Shown piece after piece: positions 17,685-29,150 of a stretch of 64,000 nucleotides of DNA (its first letter is position 1; each line of letters opens with the position of its first letter). The notes beneath the pieces were generated by a model that did not search any database, was not told the origin of the DNA, and worked only from the letters and a program-made list of their open reading frames with translations. The stretch covers positions 3,038,001 to 3,102,000 of the forward strand of contig NZ_CP144460.1 of the NCBI RefSeq assembly GCF_040182365.1, given 5' to 3'. The position numbers were made by a program, and so were the translations under genes. Source of the DNA: Xanthomonas sp. 10-10. Its GTDB lineage: Bacteria > Pseudomonadota > Gammaproteobacteria > Xanthomonadales > Xanthomonadaceae.

Positions 17685-18062
17685 TGTCACGGCCGTTCCC
17701 TCATCTGGTCTGCGTCGAGCGCGCAAGCATAGCCGGCCATGCTTGCAGTCGCGCGATGCCTGCGGTTCGACCACACGCTCGATGACGATGCCTACCTGGA
17801 CACCGCTCAGGAGCCGACAGTAACGCCCACCCTCCCAACGACCGACGGCGACCACCACTGCACGACAGCGTTCAGTCGCGTCTTGTAAGACCCGCTCATT
17901 GGAAGCCTTCGACATCGTGCGCCAGAGGTCACCGTGCCGTATAGCACCCCATCACTACGCAACAGCGCCTTATCATCGACGCAGGCAAAGCCGCGCTGCA
18001 GGCGCGCCAAGCTCGCATCGCCCGACCGGGCAACAGCCCTGCACCGCACTTTTTGGAACTCC
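17685..18062. other. Divergent intergenic region
   Basis: A 378-bp gap between the starts of the secreted protein (minus) and the S41 peptidase (plus). No further gene or clear hairpin was recognised; promoters in both directions are expected. Confidence 0.5.
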
Positions 18063-19526
18063 ATGAAACGATTCTTCGCCTGTCTCGTACTGGCCACATG
18101 CTGCCTTTGCGCCACAGCGTCGGCCGAAGAGCTCGGCGCGTATCTGCGTACCCACTATCCCTCGTTGAGCTATGTCGAGCGCTACCGCGCCACGCATCCG
18201 GAAGACGCGCTTGGCAGCGCTGACGCATGGGCGGCAGGCGCCAGACTTGCGCCCGAAACCACAGCAAGCGATGTTTCGCGGCGCCTTGTCGGCCTTGCGG
18301 ATCAGCACGTCGCGCTCGCCGGGGCCAAGGCCGGCAAGACTGAGACCTTGGGCGTTCTGTTCAGAACCTCAAGCGATGGTCACATGATCGTGTGGCGCAT
18401 CCTCGATGCGCGCATCACCGGCCTCGCGCAAGGCGACAAGGTTCTGCAGATCAACGGAATACCCACGGCGGCATGGCTGAAAAGTGCGGCCGACCTGACG
18501 TTCGGCGGCAACGCGCGCGCGCGGCAAGCCGAAGCTGCCCTGTCGCTCGCACTCGGCACCCCAGCGGCGCATCAGGTGGCCGGTGCCGGCAAGACGGTAG
18601 CACTGCGCGTGCAGAGGTTTGCGCAGGCGCCGCGCCAGGTTGCGCTGCACTATCAGCCCATGACCCAGGAGCTTGCGCGCACGCTGGCATCGGCGGTCGA
18701 CGTGCCCGATCTGCCGGAGGTTGCGCAAATCGGCAACACCAGGGTGGGAAGCATTCGCCTGGGCGCGTTTGCGCCGCAGTACAACGCCACGTTCACTCAG
18801 GCTGCGGAAGCCAGTGAGACCGCAGCGCCGCAGACCAACGACCCGGACGCCCCCATGTTGGCCGGGTTTTGTGCGGTAACCCGGGAGCTGATCGGTCGCT
18901 ACGATGCCATTGCCGCACGCTCGGATGTCATGCTGATCGACTTGCGCGGAAACATGGGCGGGTTCGCACGCGAAGTGCGCGGATTTTCCTGGGCGCTCAC
19001 CGGACGCAAGCCGGTGAAGACTTACGAGATGCGCGCGTCGGGAACGCCGGGAAGCGTGCGCCTGGAAGCGCTGCAGGACGATGCCAGCTGCGGCAGCGTC
19101 GCTTCGCACAAGCCGCTCATCGTGCTGGTGGATGCAGGTACCCGATCGGCCGGTGAATTGCTGGCCACCTATCTCTGGGCCAGCGGCGCCACGATCATGG
19201 GCGAGCGCACCATCGGTGCCGGAGGCGGCCGGGATTCGGAAAGCCAGGGTGTCGCGTTGGGCGATTCCGGATATCGCGCGCTTGTCAGCGAAAATTTTTA
19301 TATTTTCGATCCGACGGAAGACCTGCGCGTTGGCGAGATGGACGAAGCGACGCTCGTTGATCGCGTGGCGGCAGACGGTTTTCGCCCGAGCCGAACGCAC
19401 CCGTTCGCTACCCAGTCCATCGGCGTCGTGCCTGATGTGCCGCTTGCGATCGATGCGGCTGACTTGAACGATGGCGGTCATGGCCTCTTGCTGCGCGGCC
19501 TGGTCGCCGCCGGATTGACCAAGTGA
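18063..19526 (+). CDS. Secreted S41 family peptidase
   Basis: A 487-residue protein with a signal peptide (MKRFFACLVLATCCLCATASA), so periplasmic or secreted. The C-terminal half carries the S41 (tail-specific protease-like) core: DLRGNMGGFAREV near 298 and the nucleophile region DAGTRSAGELLATYLW (Ser of TRSAGE). The position where CtpA enzymes have the catalytic Lys (GKG) reads RTIGAGGGRDS, so the general base must differ, as in tricorn or IRBP-like members. A GGAACTCC ribosome binding site precedes ATG 18063. The gene is single; the substrate is unknown. Confidence 0.85.
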   Translation: MKRFFACLVLATCCLCATASAEELGAYLRTHYPSLSYVERYRATHPEDALGSADAWAAGARLAPETTASDVSRRLVGLADQHVALAGAKAGKTETLGVLFRTSSDGHMIVWRILDARITGLAQGDKVLQINGIPTAAWLKSAADLTFGGNARARQAEAALSLALGTPAAHQVAGAGKTVALRVQRFAQAPRQVALHYQPMTQELARTLASAVDVPDLPEVAQIGNTRVGSIRLGAFAPQYNATFTQAAEASETAAPQTNDPDAPMLAGFCAVTRELIGRYDAIAARSDVMLIDLRGNMGGFAREVRGFSWALTGRKPVKTYEMRASGTPGSVRLEALQDDASCGSVASHKPLIVLVDAGTRSAGELLATYLWASGATIMGERTIGAGGGRDSESQGVALGDSGYRALVSENFYIFDPTEDLRVGEMDEATLVDRVAADGFRPSRTHPFATQSIGVVPDVPLAIDAADLNDGGHGLLLRGLVAAGLTK

Positions 19527-20137
19527 TTCTCCGCCGCTCCAACGCAGGTCTGTGCGTACATACGCGCTGATCGCGACCATGCAGCGTTGCATCGTTCGAC
19601 GGATGCAGCCACTCCACAGGCTATCTCAAGGCAATCGCGCGGCTACAACTGCCCAGCGACCGCCAGGGCCTTGCTGCCTGCGTTCTTGGCGCGGTCGTCC
19701 TGGCGAGGTTGCGATCGCGTACAGGCAAGCGGGCATGTTGCAACCCAGCCATGCAAAAGCGCGCAGACCAGTCAATCAACCACTGCGTGACGCAAACCAG
19801 AATGCATTCCGTCGCCAGCACGGACAACGCCTGCGCGCGGCGCTTCAACATTTCGAGCGGCGGTGACTACTGCCGGTGCGATGGCGCTGGCGGAACCCGG
19901 CGCATCCGACCCAGGCCCGTATCTGCGCGACCGGCATTACCTGGGCAACACCGCATTGCCAAGGCTGACGGCCGCGCGCAACTCATGCTCGCGCCTGGCG
20001 CGTCGGCTACGACAGCCACCGCATCCTGCAAAAAGAACGGGAAACGCAACTGCTTTGCGTGGTGCTGCTCTGGCGGAACGCCAAGCGACGAACTGCAGCG
20101 ACGGCTGGGGTATATCGACGTACTGCCCGAAAATGCG
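19527..20137. other. 611-bp intergenic region without recognisable gene
   Basis: Several short frames cross this stretch on both strands, but none has a ribosome binding site, domain or codon pattern that convinces. No tandem repeat, hairpin with T-run or tRNA was seen. It may hold a decayed gene or regulatory RNA that cannot be recognised by eye. Confidence 0.5.
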
Positions 20138-20413
20138 CTACTGCCCATCCAGTTCGCAGGCGCGGTACTCCTTCGGGTCGAGAAAATCCGCCAGACAGGA
20201 CCCCACCCGCAATGCCTGTTCGCGCGCATCGCCGCGATAGTCGCCCTCGCCCGCCCCTTCGATGGTGGCGATCGGTGCCGCGCGATCGCGGTGATAGACG
20301 AATGCGGTCGACAACCAGCGCGTCTGCCCGGGCGCCTGGCTTTCCATCGTCTCCACGCGGAACTCGCCGCAATACCCGTGGATCAATGTGCGTCGAAGTG
20401 TCTTGTGCGTCAT
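20138..20413 (-). CDS. Small hypothetical protein
   Basis: A 91-residue predicted cytoplasmic protein starting MTHKTLRRTLIHGYCGEFRV. The residue mix (Tyr, Trp, Phe, Glu, Asp spread evenly) and the segment TAFVYHRDRAAPIATIEG look like a real folded domain, unlike the Arg/Ala/Pro-rich shadow frames around it. No known family was recognised and the ribosome binding site is weak, so the start is uncertain (the frame extends to 20515). Confidence 0.5.
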   Translation of the reverse strand: MTHKTLRRTLIHGYCGEFRVETMESQAPGQTRWLSTAFVYHRDRAAPIATIEGAGEGDYRGDAREQALRVGSCLADFLDPKEYRACELDGQ

Positions 20414-20683
20414 GCGCAAAGTATCGCCATGCAGAGTTGAAGATGACGTGGAAACAGGCGCCAACCGCCCTGCGCATCCACCGCGCCTGTCGCTGCACGA
20501 CGCGTCAAAAAGCACAAGAAACCCCTACCGGTATTCGCATCGTCTGGCGTCGAAACAGCCAACAACCGGCGCAGCCAGCTGCCAGTGCTGGCAACCAGTA
20601 CACAATCAATCAAATCGAAGGGAGGTGTTACCGTCATCAACAGCGCGAAGGAACAACCCACTTGCGCTGCGAGACTGAAGAAA

Positions 20684-20759
20684 TGGTGGCCGAGGACGGA
20701 ATCGAACCGCCGACACGGGGATTTTCAATCCCCTGCTCTACCAACTGAGCTACTCGGCC
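20684..20759 (-). tRNA. tRNA-Phe(GAA)
   Basis: A 76-nt cloverleaf on the minus strand: acceptor GGCCGAG pairs with CTCGGCC, the D-arm is AGCTCAGTTGGTAGAGC, and the anticodon stem GGGGA/TCCCC holds the loop TTGAAAA with anticodon GAA. The T-arm loop is GTTCGATTC. The CCA end is encoded. A frame reading 'EDGIEPPTRGFSIP' across it is the usual false ORF over a tRNA. Confidence 0.97.
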
Positions 20760-20939
20760 ACTAACCCAACACTGCTGCCAGCGTTGCGAGGACGCGCATC
20801 ATAGCGAGCAGGCGCAGTTTGGGCAAGCGTTGTGACGAACTTTGTTGCAGCATGGCGTCAGGACCTGCGTTTCCTGCGCCGGTTCACGCCGCGCGGCGGG
20901 AGCGATGGCCTAGCCTGCGCGCATCGTCCGGAGATCGCC

Positions 20940-21476
20940 ATGCGCCTGCCTCGCCTGCTGTTGTCGCTCCTCGTCCTGCTGCCGGCTGCTGCGTTTGCGC
21001 GGCAACCGGTGCGTGCGGTGACGCAGCTGGATATCTCGCGCTATGCCGGGCAATGGCACGAAATCGCGCATCTGCCGGTGTCGTTCCAGAAGAAGTGCCG
21101 CAGCGACATCACCGCCAGCTACACCTTGCGCGACGACGGCCTGATCGGCGTGCGCAATGGCTGCCGCACTGCCGATGGCAGCCTGGCTCAGGCCGACGGG
21201 GTGGCAAAACCGGTCGCCGGCCACGCCGGGCAATTGCAGGTGCGCTTTGCGCCGGAATGGTTGAGTTGGTTGCCCCTGGTCTGGGCAGACTATTGGGTGA
21301 TCGCCCTCGACCCGGACTATCAGTGGGCGGTGGTCGGCGAGCCGGATCGTAAATACCTGTGGATCCTGTCGCGCTCGCCACAGATGCCGCGCGCGCAGCT
21401 CGATCAGCTCAAGGCGCAGGCCACGCAGATGGGCTATGACCTGTCGCCACTGATCGTGGCAGCGCCCTTGCCGTGA
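20940..21476 (+). CDS. Bacterial lipocalin (Blc-like), soluble periplasmic form
   Basis: A 178-residue lipocalin with signal peptide MRLPRLLLSLLVLLPAAAFA. The first structurally conserved region YAGQWHEIAHLPVSFQKKC has the GxW motif, and the later VWADYWVIALDPDYQWAVVGEPDRKYLWILSR is the classic Blc strand pattern with the arginine that closes the barrel. Unlike E. coli Blc, it has no lipobox Cys at the cleavage site, so it should be soluble. Bacterial lipocalins bind lysophospholipids and are often stress-induced. The start ATG at 20940 gives the signal peptide. Confidence 0.92.
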   Translation: MRLPRLLLSLLVLLPAAAFARQPVRAVTQLDISRYAGQWHEIAHLPVSFQKKCRSDITASYTLRDDGLIGVRNGCRTADGSLAQADGVAKPVAGHAGQLQVRFAPEWLSWLPLVWADYWVIALDPDYQWAVVGEPDRKYLWILSRSPQMPRAQLDQLKAQATQMGYDLSPLIVAAPLP

Positions 21477-21584
21477 GTCCGGGCATCGGCTGACCGGCAG
21501 CGCAGCGTCCGCGCCGACGGCAAGGCAGCGTCCGTACTGCGTAGTATTCTTGGCGCCGCCTTACACCCGCCAAGGACCACTTAC

Positions 21585-22058
21585 ATGCGTGCCTATCGCC
21601 TCCTGATCGTGTCGCTGGCCTGCGGCCTGCTGCTGAGCGCCTGCGGTGGCGCGGTCCGCCGCGTGTCCGAGCCGGCGGCCAGCATCCAGCAGCTCACCGT
21701 GCGTGCCGACGGCTCCTGGTCGGTGGACTTGCGCCTGCAGAACTACAGCAGCATCCCGATGCAGTTCGAGCGCGTGGCGCTGGAGATCTCTGCCGGCGAA
21801 GAGCTGGCCGGCAAGCTCGACCAGGCGGTGGGGATGTCGATCGGCCCGGAAACCGCCGACGTGGTGACCGTCACCCTGCAGCCGACCTCCCTGGGCCGCA
21901 TCACCGTCGCCGACGTGCTTGCCGGCGGCCGCTCGCTGCCGTACTCGCTCAAGGGTACGGTGTGGGCCACCCCGCAGGACAAGAAACAACGCGAGTTCGC
22001 GGTGCAATCGCGCAACACGCTCAGCCCCGCCCCCGGCCTCAACGGCGTGCTGCGCTGA
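21585..22058 (+). CDS. Lipoprotein with LEA-type-2-like domain
   Basis: A 157-residue lipoprotein: signal peptide with lipobox LLSAC (Cys near residue 20), then an immunoglobulin-like beta domain with NYSSIPMQFERVALEISAGE, which resembles the LEA type 2/WHy fold of desiccation-related proteins. It ends in a short hydrophilic tail. It lies 38 bp before the acyl-CoA dehydrogenase in the same direction and may share its transcript. The role in the envelope is unknown. Confidence 0.8.
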   Translation: MRAYRLLIVSLACGLLLSACGGAVRRVSEPAASIQQLTVRADGSWSVDLRLQNYSSIPMQFERVALEISAGEELAGKLDQAVGMSIGPETADVVTVTLQPTSLGRITVADVLAGGRSLPYSLKGTVWATPQDKKQREFAVQSRNTLSPAPGLNGVLR

Positions 22059-22096
22059 CGCGCACGCCTCCTGCACCCTCTTTGCAAGGATCCCGC

Positions 22097-23890
<1,794 letters not shown>

Positions 23891-23921
23891 GCAAGCGCCA
23901 TCATCGCGGGCTGCCGCTGCC

Positions 23922-24287
23922 GTAGCAGCGGCCCTGGCCGCGACGGGGCGGTACCGACCGGCAAGACCTCGCGCCCAGGTGCGCTCCTACGGATATACAT
24001 CGCGGGATTCTTCCGCTTTCGTAGGAGCGGACCTGGCCGCGACGAGGCGGTACCGATCAGCAAGGCGTCGCGCCCGGGTGCGCTCCTACGGATAAACATC
24101 GCGGGATTCTTCCGCTTTCGTAGGAGCGGACCTGGCCGCGACGAGGCTTTACCGACCAGCAAGACCTCGCGCCCCGGTGCGCTCCTACGGATATACATCG
24201 CGGGATTCTTCCGCTTTCGTAGGAGCGGACCTGGCCGCGACGAGGCGGTACCGACCAGCAAGACCTCGCGCCCCGGCGCACCGCTAC
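23922..24287. repeat. Four tandem 99-bp units of a GTAG-headed palindrome
   Basis: Units begin at 23922, 24021, 24120 and 24219, an exact 99-bp period. Each unit opens with GTAGGAGCGG (GTAGCAGCGG in the first), contains the inner arms CGCGACGAGG and CCTCGCGCC, and closes with GCGCTCCTAC (degenerate in the last). A 33-bp spacer with ATCGCGGGATTCTTCCGC joins the units. The last unit lacks the spacer. The repeats are over 90% alike by eye, so the array arose by recent duplication. Because 99 is divisible by 3, a false repetitive ORF appears on the minus strand. Confidence 0.9.
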
Positions 24288-24446
24288 GGGTAAACAAGGC
24301 CTTTAACGCGCCCGCAGACTGCTCACGCAGCACGGCGGCATCGCGGCCGAGCCAGGCCTTGCTGACCCATTGATTGCAAGACACGCGCCAAAGCCGTTCG
24401 CTGCGATACACAAACTGTCAACGATCGGGTATAAGCTGTTTTCCCG

Positions 24447-25103
24447 ATGGAGACAGACACGCACGTAGGTGATGTGATCGTCCCCGGAGGCATCCCTGCC
24501 CCGGTCGCGGGCAGCGCTGTCGCTACGATCCAGCAACTTCCCACCTTGCGCCTGCTGTCTCTCGATGCGCACGGCCGCGTGCTGGACTGGATCAACTGGC
24601 AGGATGCCGCCTGCCTCTACGCGCGCGATGCGGTGTCCTGGACGCTGGGCGAGCCCTGCATGCAGATCCACGGCGGCATTTCGCGGCTCACCGGCGAGCG
24701 CAGCACACTGGAACTGCACCCGATCATCGCCGCACGCGGCCACGCCCGCTCGCGGGCGCTGGACCCCACCCCAACCCTCAGCAACACGGCGTTGTTCGCA
24801 CGCGATTCGCAGCTGTGCATGTATTGCGGCCAGCACTTCAGCCGCCCGCACCTGACCCGCGACCATGTCATGCCGGTCTCCAAGGGCGGGCGCGACAGCT
24901 GGGAGAACGTGGTCACCGCCTGCTTCCAGTGCAACTCGCGCAAGGCCAACCGCACGCCGCAGCAGGCGCATATGCCGTTGCTGGCGGTGCCCTACCGGCC
25001 GAGCTGGATCGAGCACCTGATCCTGTCCAACCGCAACATCCTGTCCGATCAGATGGCCTTCCTGCGCGCACAGTTGCCCAAGCGTTCGAAGTTGTCGCTG
25101 TGA
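24447..25103 (+). CDS. HNH endonuclease family protein
   Basis: A 218-residue protein with a C-terminal HNH domain: C124-x2-C127 (CMYCGQHF), D139-H140 (LTRDHVMPVSKGG), N154 (SWENVV) and C159-x2-C162 (CFQCNSRK). This is the zinc-stabilised HNH type common as a single-copy chromosomal gene in proteobacteria next to housekeeping genes. The N-terminal 100 residues are a separate conserved region (LSLDAHGRVLDWINWQDA). It is probably a nuclease, but the target is unknown and no mobile element surrounds it. Confidence 0.88.
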   Translation: METDTHVGDVIVPGGIPAPVAGSAVATIQQLPTLRLLSLDAHGRVLDWINWQDAACLYARDAVSWTLGEPCMQIHGGISRLTGERSTLELHPIIAARGHARSRALDPTPTLSNTALFARDSQLCMYCGQHFSRPHLTRDHVMPVSKGGRDSWENVVTACFQCNSRKANRTPQQAHMPLLAVPYRPSWIEHLILSNRNILSDQMAFLRAQLPKRSKLSL

Positions 25104-25583
25104 GGCTGCCTGGTGCGCGCACGCACAACGACGCAGCGAACGACTCGCGCAACGGCAGTCCCCTGCAGCTGATGGCTGCATGATCGGGCGAGCGCCTTGC
25201 GCGCCTGCAACCGATGTGGTCACCAGTCGATGACTCGCCTGACCCGGCTTGCCTTGCATTCCACCTGCGGCGTCTTCGCCGATTACGGCACAGAGCAGAA
25301 GCCGCCGCTTCGACCTATACCATCCACGCCCGCCTGAGCGCCCAACCCGCGAGTGATGCCAACGACGGCATCGGCACTCCCCACGATGTGCCGCCTGCGC
25401 CGTGCCCAATGCGCGGTCATGCCGTCTACAGGGTGCGGCAGATTGCCGCAGCCCCCGGTAACGCCCGCGCAGGCCAGCAGCGACGGCACGTCCGACCATC
25501 ACCACCCGCTGACAGCTGAACCGGTTTGCTTGCCGGGCCTTCGCATGGGGAGGACAATATGGCTTCAGAACATTGACACGATG
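25104..25583. other. 480-bp intergenic region before dxs
   Basis: No gene was recognised. The dxs frame is open back to 25353, but the upstream residues are low-complexity and do not match the enzyme family. A GGGGAGGA stretch about 30 bp before the dxs ATG is G-rich but too distant to serve as its ribosome binding site. Confidence 0.5.
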
Positions 25584-27500
25584 ATGATCGACTCCACCCG
25601 CTACCCGCGTCTGTCCCGCATCCAGACCCCCGACGACCTGCGCAGCTTCGACGAAGCCGAGCTTGCGGCAATCGCCGAGGAGCTGCGTGCCTATCTCATC
25701 GAATCGGTCGGCAAGAGCGGCGGGCACTTCGCAGCCGGCCTGGGCGTGATCGAACTCACCGTCGCCCTGCACTACCTGTATCAGACCCCGGTCGATCAGC
25801 TGGTGTGGGACGTCGGCCATCAGACCTATCCGCACAAGATCCTCACCGGTCGGCGCGACCAGATCCACACGGTCAAGCAGAAAGACGGCGTGGCGCCGTT
25901 TCCCAAGCGCGAAGAAAGCATCTACGACACCTTCGGCGTGGGCCATTCGTCTACCTCGATCTCGGCCGCACTCGGCATGGCGATCGCCGCGCAGCGCAAC
26001 GGCGACGACCGCAAGGTGGTCGCGGTGATCGGCGATGGCGCGATGACTGCGGGCATGGTCTACGAGGCGCTCAACCACGCCGGCGGCATGGACCCGGAGC
26101 CGAACCTGCTGGTGATCCTCAACGACAACCGCATGTCGATCTCCGAAGCGGTCGGCGGGCTGACCAAGATGCTGGGCCGCGCCAGCGGCAGCCGCACCCT
26201 CAACGCCATTCGCGAGGGCGGCAAGAAGATCCTCGGCGACAAGAAGAACAACCCCACCGCGCGCTTCGTGCGGCGCTGGGAAGAACACTGGAAAGGCATG
26301 TTCGTGCCGTCCACGCTGTTCGAGGAAATGGGCTTTCACTACACCGGCCCGATCGACGGCCATGACCTGCCCGGCCTGGTCGGCGCGCTCAAGACGCTGA
26401 AGACCCTCAGGGGTCCGCAGCTGCTGCACGTCATCACCACCAAGGGCAAGGGCTACGAGCTGGCCGAAGGCGACCAGATCGGTTATCACGCCGTCGGCCC
26501 GTTCGACCCCAGCAAGGGCCTGGTGGCCAAGACCGGCGCCAAGAAGCCGACCTACACCGATGTCTTCAGCGACTGGGTCTGCGACATGGCCGCCGCCGAG
26601 CCCAGGCTGCTGGTGATCACCCCGGCCATGCGCGAAGGCTCGGGCCTGGTGCGTTTCAGCAAGGAATACCCGCAGCGCTACTTCGATGTGGCGATCGCCG
26701 AGCAGCACGCGGTGACGTTGGCAGCCGGCATGGCGACCCAGGGCGCCAAGCCCGTGGTGGCGATCTATTCCACCTTCCTGCAACGCGGCTACGACCAGCT
26801 GGTGCACGACGTGGCGGTGCAGAAGCTCGACGTGCTGTTCGCGATCGACCGCGGTGGCGTGGTCGGCCCCGATGGCGCCACCCACGCCGGCAACCTGGAT
26901 CTGAGCTTCCTGCGCTGCGTCCCGCACATGGTGGTGATGGCACCGGCCGACGAAGCCGAATGCCGTCAGATGCTGAGCACCGGCGTGCATTATCAAGGTC
27001 CGGCTGCGGTGCGCTATCCGCGCGGCACCGGCCCCGGCGCTGCGCTGGACACCACGCTGACCACGCTGCCGATCGGCAAGGCGCAGTTGCGACACGGCGG
27101 CACGCGCATCGCACTGCTGGGTTTCGGCGCAAGCGTGGACGCCGCAGAAGCGGTCGGCCGCGAGCTCGGGCTGACCGTCGTCAACATGCGCTTCGTCAAA
27201 CCGCTGGACAAGGCCATGCTGCTGGAACTGGCCAAAAGCCACGAAGGCTTCGTCACTATCGAAGACAACGTCGTTGCCGGTGGCGCCGGCTCGGGCGTGG
27301 CCGAACTGCTCAATGCCGAAGCCATCACCATGCCCATGCTGCACCTGGGCCTGCCGGACAGCTTTCAGCACCACGCCAGCCGCGAAGACCTGCTGGCCGA
27401 AGCCGGCATCGACCAGGCAGGCATCCGCGCCGCCGTGCTCCAGCGTTGGCCGCAACTGATGGCCGGCACCACCGCACCACGCAACGCCGCTGCTGGTTAA
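25584..27500 (+). CDS. dxs: 1-deoxy-D-xylulose-5-phosphate synthase
   Basis: A 638-residue thiamine-diphosphate enzyme that condenses pyruvate and glyceraldehyde-3-phosphate, the first step of the MEP isoprenoid pathway. The ThDP/Mg site is [18 protein letters not shown] to NDNRMSIS (about 151-181). The catalytic Glu is in [18 protein letters not shown], and the C-terminal transketolase domain has [16 protein letters not shown]. The start at the second of two adjacent ATGs (25584, [10 protein letters not shown]) gives the usual family length; 25581 would add one Met. In Xanthomonas the product also feeds ubiquinone and undecaprenyl phosphate, the carrier used by the nearby gum genes. Confidence 0.97.
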   Translation: MIDSTRYPRLSRIQTPDDLRSFDEAELAAIAEELRAYLIESVGKSGGHFAAGLGVIELTVALHYLYQTPVDQLVWDVGHQTYPHKILTGRRDQIHTVKQKDGVAPFPKREESIYDTFGVGHSSTSISAALGMAIAAQRNGDDRKVVAVIGDGAMTAGMVYEALNHAGGMDPEPNLLVILNDNRMSISEAVGGLTKMLGRASGSRTLNAIREGGKKILGDKKNNPTARFVRRWEEHWKGMFVPSTLFEEMGFHYTGPIDGHDLPGLVGALKTLKTLRGPQLLHVITTKGKGYELAEGDQIGYHAVGPFDPSKGLVAKTGAKKPTYTDVFSDWVCDMAAAEPRLLVITPAMREGSGLVRFSKEYPQRYFDVAIAEQHAVTLAAGMATQGAKPVVAIYSTFLQRGYDQLVHDVAVQKLDVLFAIDRGGVVGPDGATHAGNLDLSFLRCVPHMVVMAPADEAECRQMLSTGVHYQGPAAVRYPRGTGPGAALDTTLTTLPIGKAQLRHGGTRIALLGFGASVDAAEAVGRELGLTVVNMRFVKPLDKAMLLELAKSHEGFVTIEDNVVAGGAGSGVAELLNAEAITMPMLHLGLPDSFQHHASREDLLAEAGIDQAGIRAAVLQRWPQLMAGTTAPRNAAAG

Positions 27501-27875
27501 GCGCGGCGCCATCCACGCGACCGGGTTCGCCGGTCGATGGACACGCTGGGTCAGCGGGATTTCAGACGATCCAGACGCGCGACGCGCTCGCGCGGCGTCT
27601 TGATTCAATGACGACTGCTCGCTGCGCCTGACTCGCCACGCCGTGCGCGCGATCGGCCCTGCCTGCGCTGTGTCCTGTGTGCGCCAGGCGATCTCGATGG
27701 CATGCCTGCGCGGTGACGGGTATGCGCTGGCCCGCCGTGCAGGCGCAAGGCTGCCCGCAGGCCTACCCGACCCGGTCAATCAGCGACAGCACCAAGTGCC
27801 ATGCCTTGCAGGCAGATCGCTACTCAGCAGCTGCGCCGTTGCGCATTGCAGCCGCAAATCAACGCACGCGATGCC
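27501..27875. other. 375-bp intergenic region after dxs
   Basis: It separates dxs (plus) from the end of the gumO operon (minus). An imperfect stem AGACGC/GCGTCT at about 27573-27600 could be a weak terminator for dxs, though it lacks a good T-run. No gene was seen. Confidence 0.4.
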
Positions 27876-29150
27876 TTACGACCGCGCTGGCAGGTCGCCG
27901 ACGCTCGGCACAGTCCCCGTCTGCGCGAAGGTCTCCACCAGCCCCACGATGCGGGCTTGTGCGGCGATGTGCTGCAACTCCGCCTGCAGACGCAGCACAT
28001 CCGAAGATGCTCCCGCAGCCAGCGCTTCGCGCATCACGTCCGGCAACGCACTCAGCTCACGCAGCCAGCGTGCAGCACCTGCGGCATGCAGACGCGCCGC
28101 GTGATCGAATTGATCGTAATCCAGCGGGTACACGATCGACGGCAGTCCAGCCGCCAGGCAGGCATACAGGATGCCGGCACCGCCGTGATGCACGACCAGC
28201 GCGTAACGATGCAGATGCTGCGCGTAATCCACATAGGGCAGGCGCCGATAATTGCCCTGCCCTGGCTGGTACGGCGCAGTCGTATCGCCATCGCTGAAAT
28301 GAAAGATCACCTCGGGAAATTGCGGCGCCAGCGCGCGTAGCACGCCATCCATGCGCTGCTTGACCCATTGCAGATGCGTGCCCAGCGTGACCAGCACATG
28401 CCGATGGCCTGGAACGAATTCGGGTGCTGCCACCGTGGAAGGCGGCGTGCACAGCTGCGGCCCGACAAAGCGCAGTGCCGCCGGCCAGCGCTGCGCGAAT
28501 TCGAAAGAAGGCAACCCCAACGCCAGAATGCACTGCGGCGAATACACCGCCTCGCTGTGATCGCTGCGGTATAGCGCCGGCAAGCCGCAGGCCCGCATTT
28601 GGCGCCGATAGCAGGCATGCAGGCTGCGCTTGAAGCCGCGTGTGAGCCGCCGCGCCAGCGCATGCCAGGCACGCTGGTGGGCGCGGGTTGCAGGCAGCAA
28701 CCCACCGAAATAAGCGGGTGGGCCGTCGGCGGTTTCGATCACGCAGGGCGACGGCATGCTGGTCCACCACGCGATCCCCATCGCCTGTGCCGTGAGCCCG
28801 GCGCTGGGCAGGGTGAAATCGGCGATCACCAGATCCGGCCGTCGTGCGTTCCAGCGCTCCTGCAGTGCGGTGCCCACGCGTCCCATCAGGCCGAGCGCAT
28901 CGTGCAGCTGTCGGCGTAGACGCAGCGGGTGATGGCCCACTGCGTGCGGCGGGTTGGCGATCTCCAGCAACACGCGGTCGGCTTGCGCGTCCAGGACGCC
29001 TGCACCACGCAATCCACATGCCTGGATACGCGCCTGCGCAGCTGGCGTGCTGATCACGTGCACATCGTGATGCGGCGCGAGCTGCCGGGCGATGGCCAGA
29101 ATCGGATGCAGATGCCCGCTGTACGGCGGGGCGACCAGATCAATGCGCAT
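27876..29150 (-). CDS. GT1/UGT-type glycosyltransferase (last gene of gumO operon)
   Basis: A 424-residue GT-B fold enzyme. It opens MRIDLVAPPYSGHLHPILAIA, the typical acceptor-domain start of UGT/MGT proteins, and has a donor-site signature VVHHGGAGILYACLAAGLPS followed by DQFDHAARLHAAGAARWL. Such enzymes glycosylate small lipophilic acceptors (macrolides, sterols, carotenoids, glycolipids) from UDP- or dTDP-sugars. The start overlaps the previous hydrolase gene by 11 bases, so it belongs to the same operon. The acceptor is unknown; a lipid made by the upstream genes is the simplest guess. Confidence 0.88.
   Translation of the reverse strand: MRIDLVAPPYSGHLHPILAIARQLAPHHDVHVISTPAAQARIQACGLRGAGVLDAQADRVLLEIANPPHAVGHHPLRLRRQLHDALGLMGRVGTALQERWNARRPDLVIADFTLPSAGLTAQAMGIAWWTSMPSPCVIETADGPPAYFGGLLPATRAHQRAWHALARRLTRGFKRSLHACYRRQMRACGLPALYRSDHSEAVYSPQCILALGLPSFEFAQRWPAALRFVGPQLCTPPSTVAAPEFVPGHRHVLVTLGTHLQWVKQRMDGVLRALAPQFPEVIFHFSDGDTTAPYQPGQGNYRRLPYVDYAQHLHRYALVVHHGGAGILYACLAAGLPSIVYPLDYDQFDHAARLHAAGAARWLRELSALPDVMREALAAGASSDVLRLQAELQHIAAQARIVGLVETFAQTGTVPSVGDLPARS

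Noticed and set aside
20059..20748. Plus-strand frame ending EDGIEPPTRGFSIPCSTN
   Set aside because: Its end is the false translation of tRNA-Phe; the rest is low-complexity antisense.
24303..27779. 1,158-codon minus frame opposite the HNH gene and dxs
   Set aside because: It is a mirror of dxs and the HNH gene, without ribosome binding site or domain.
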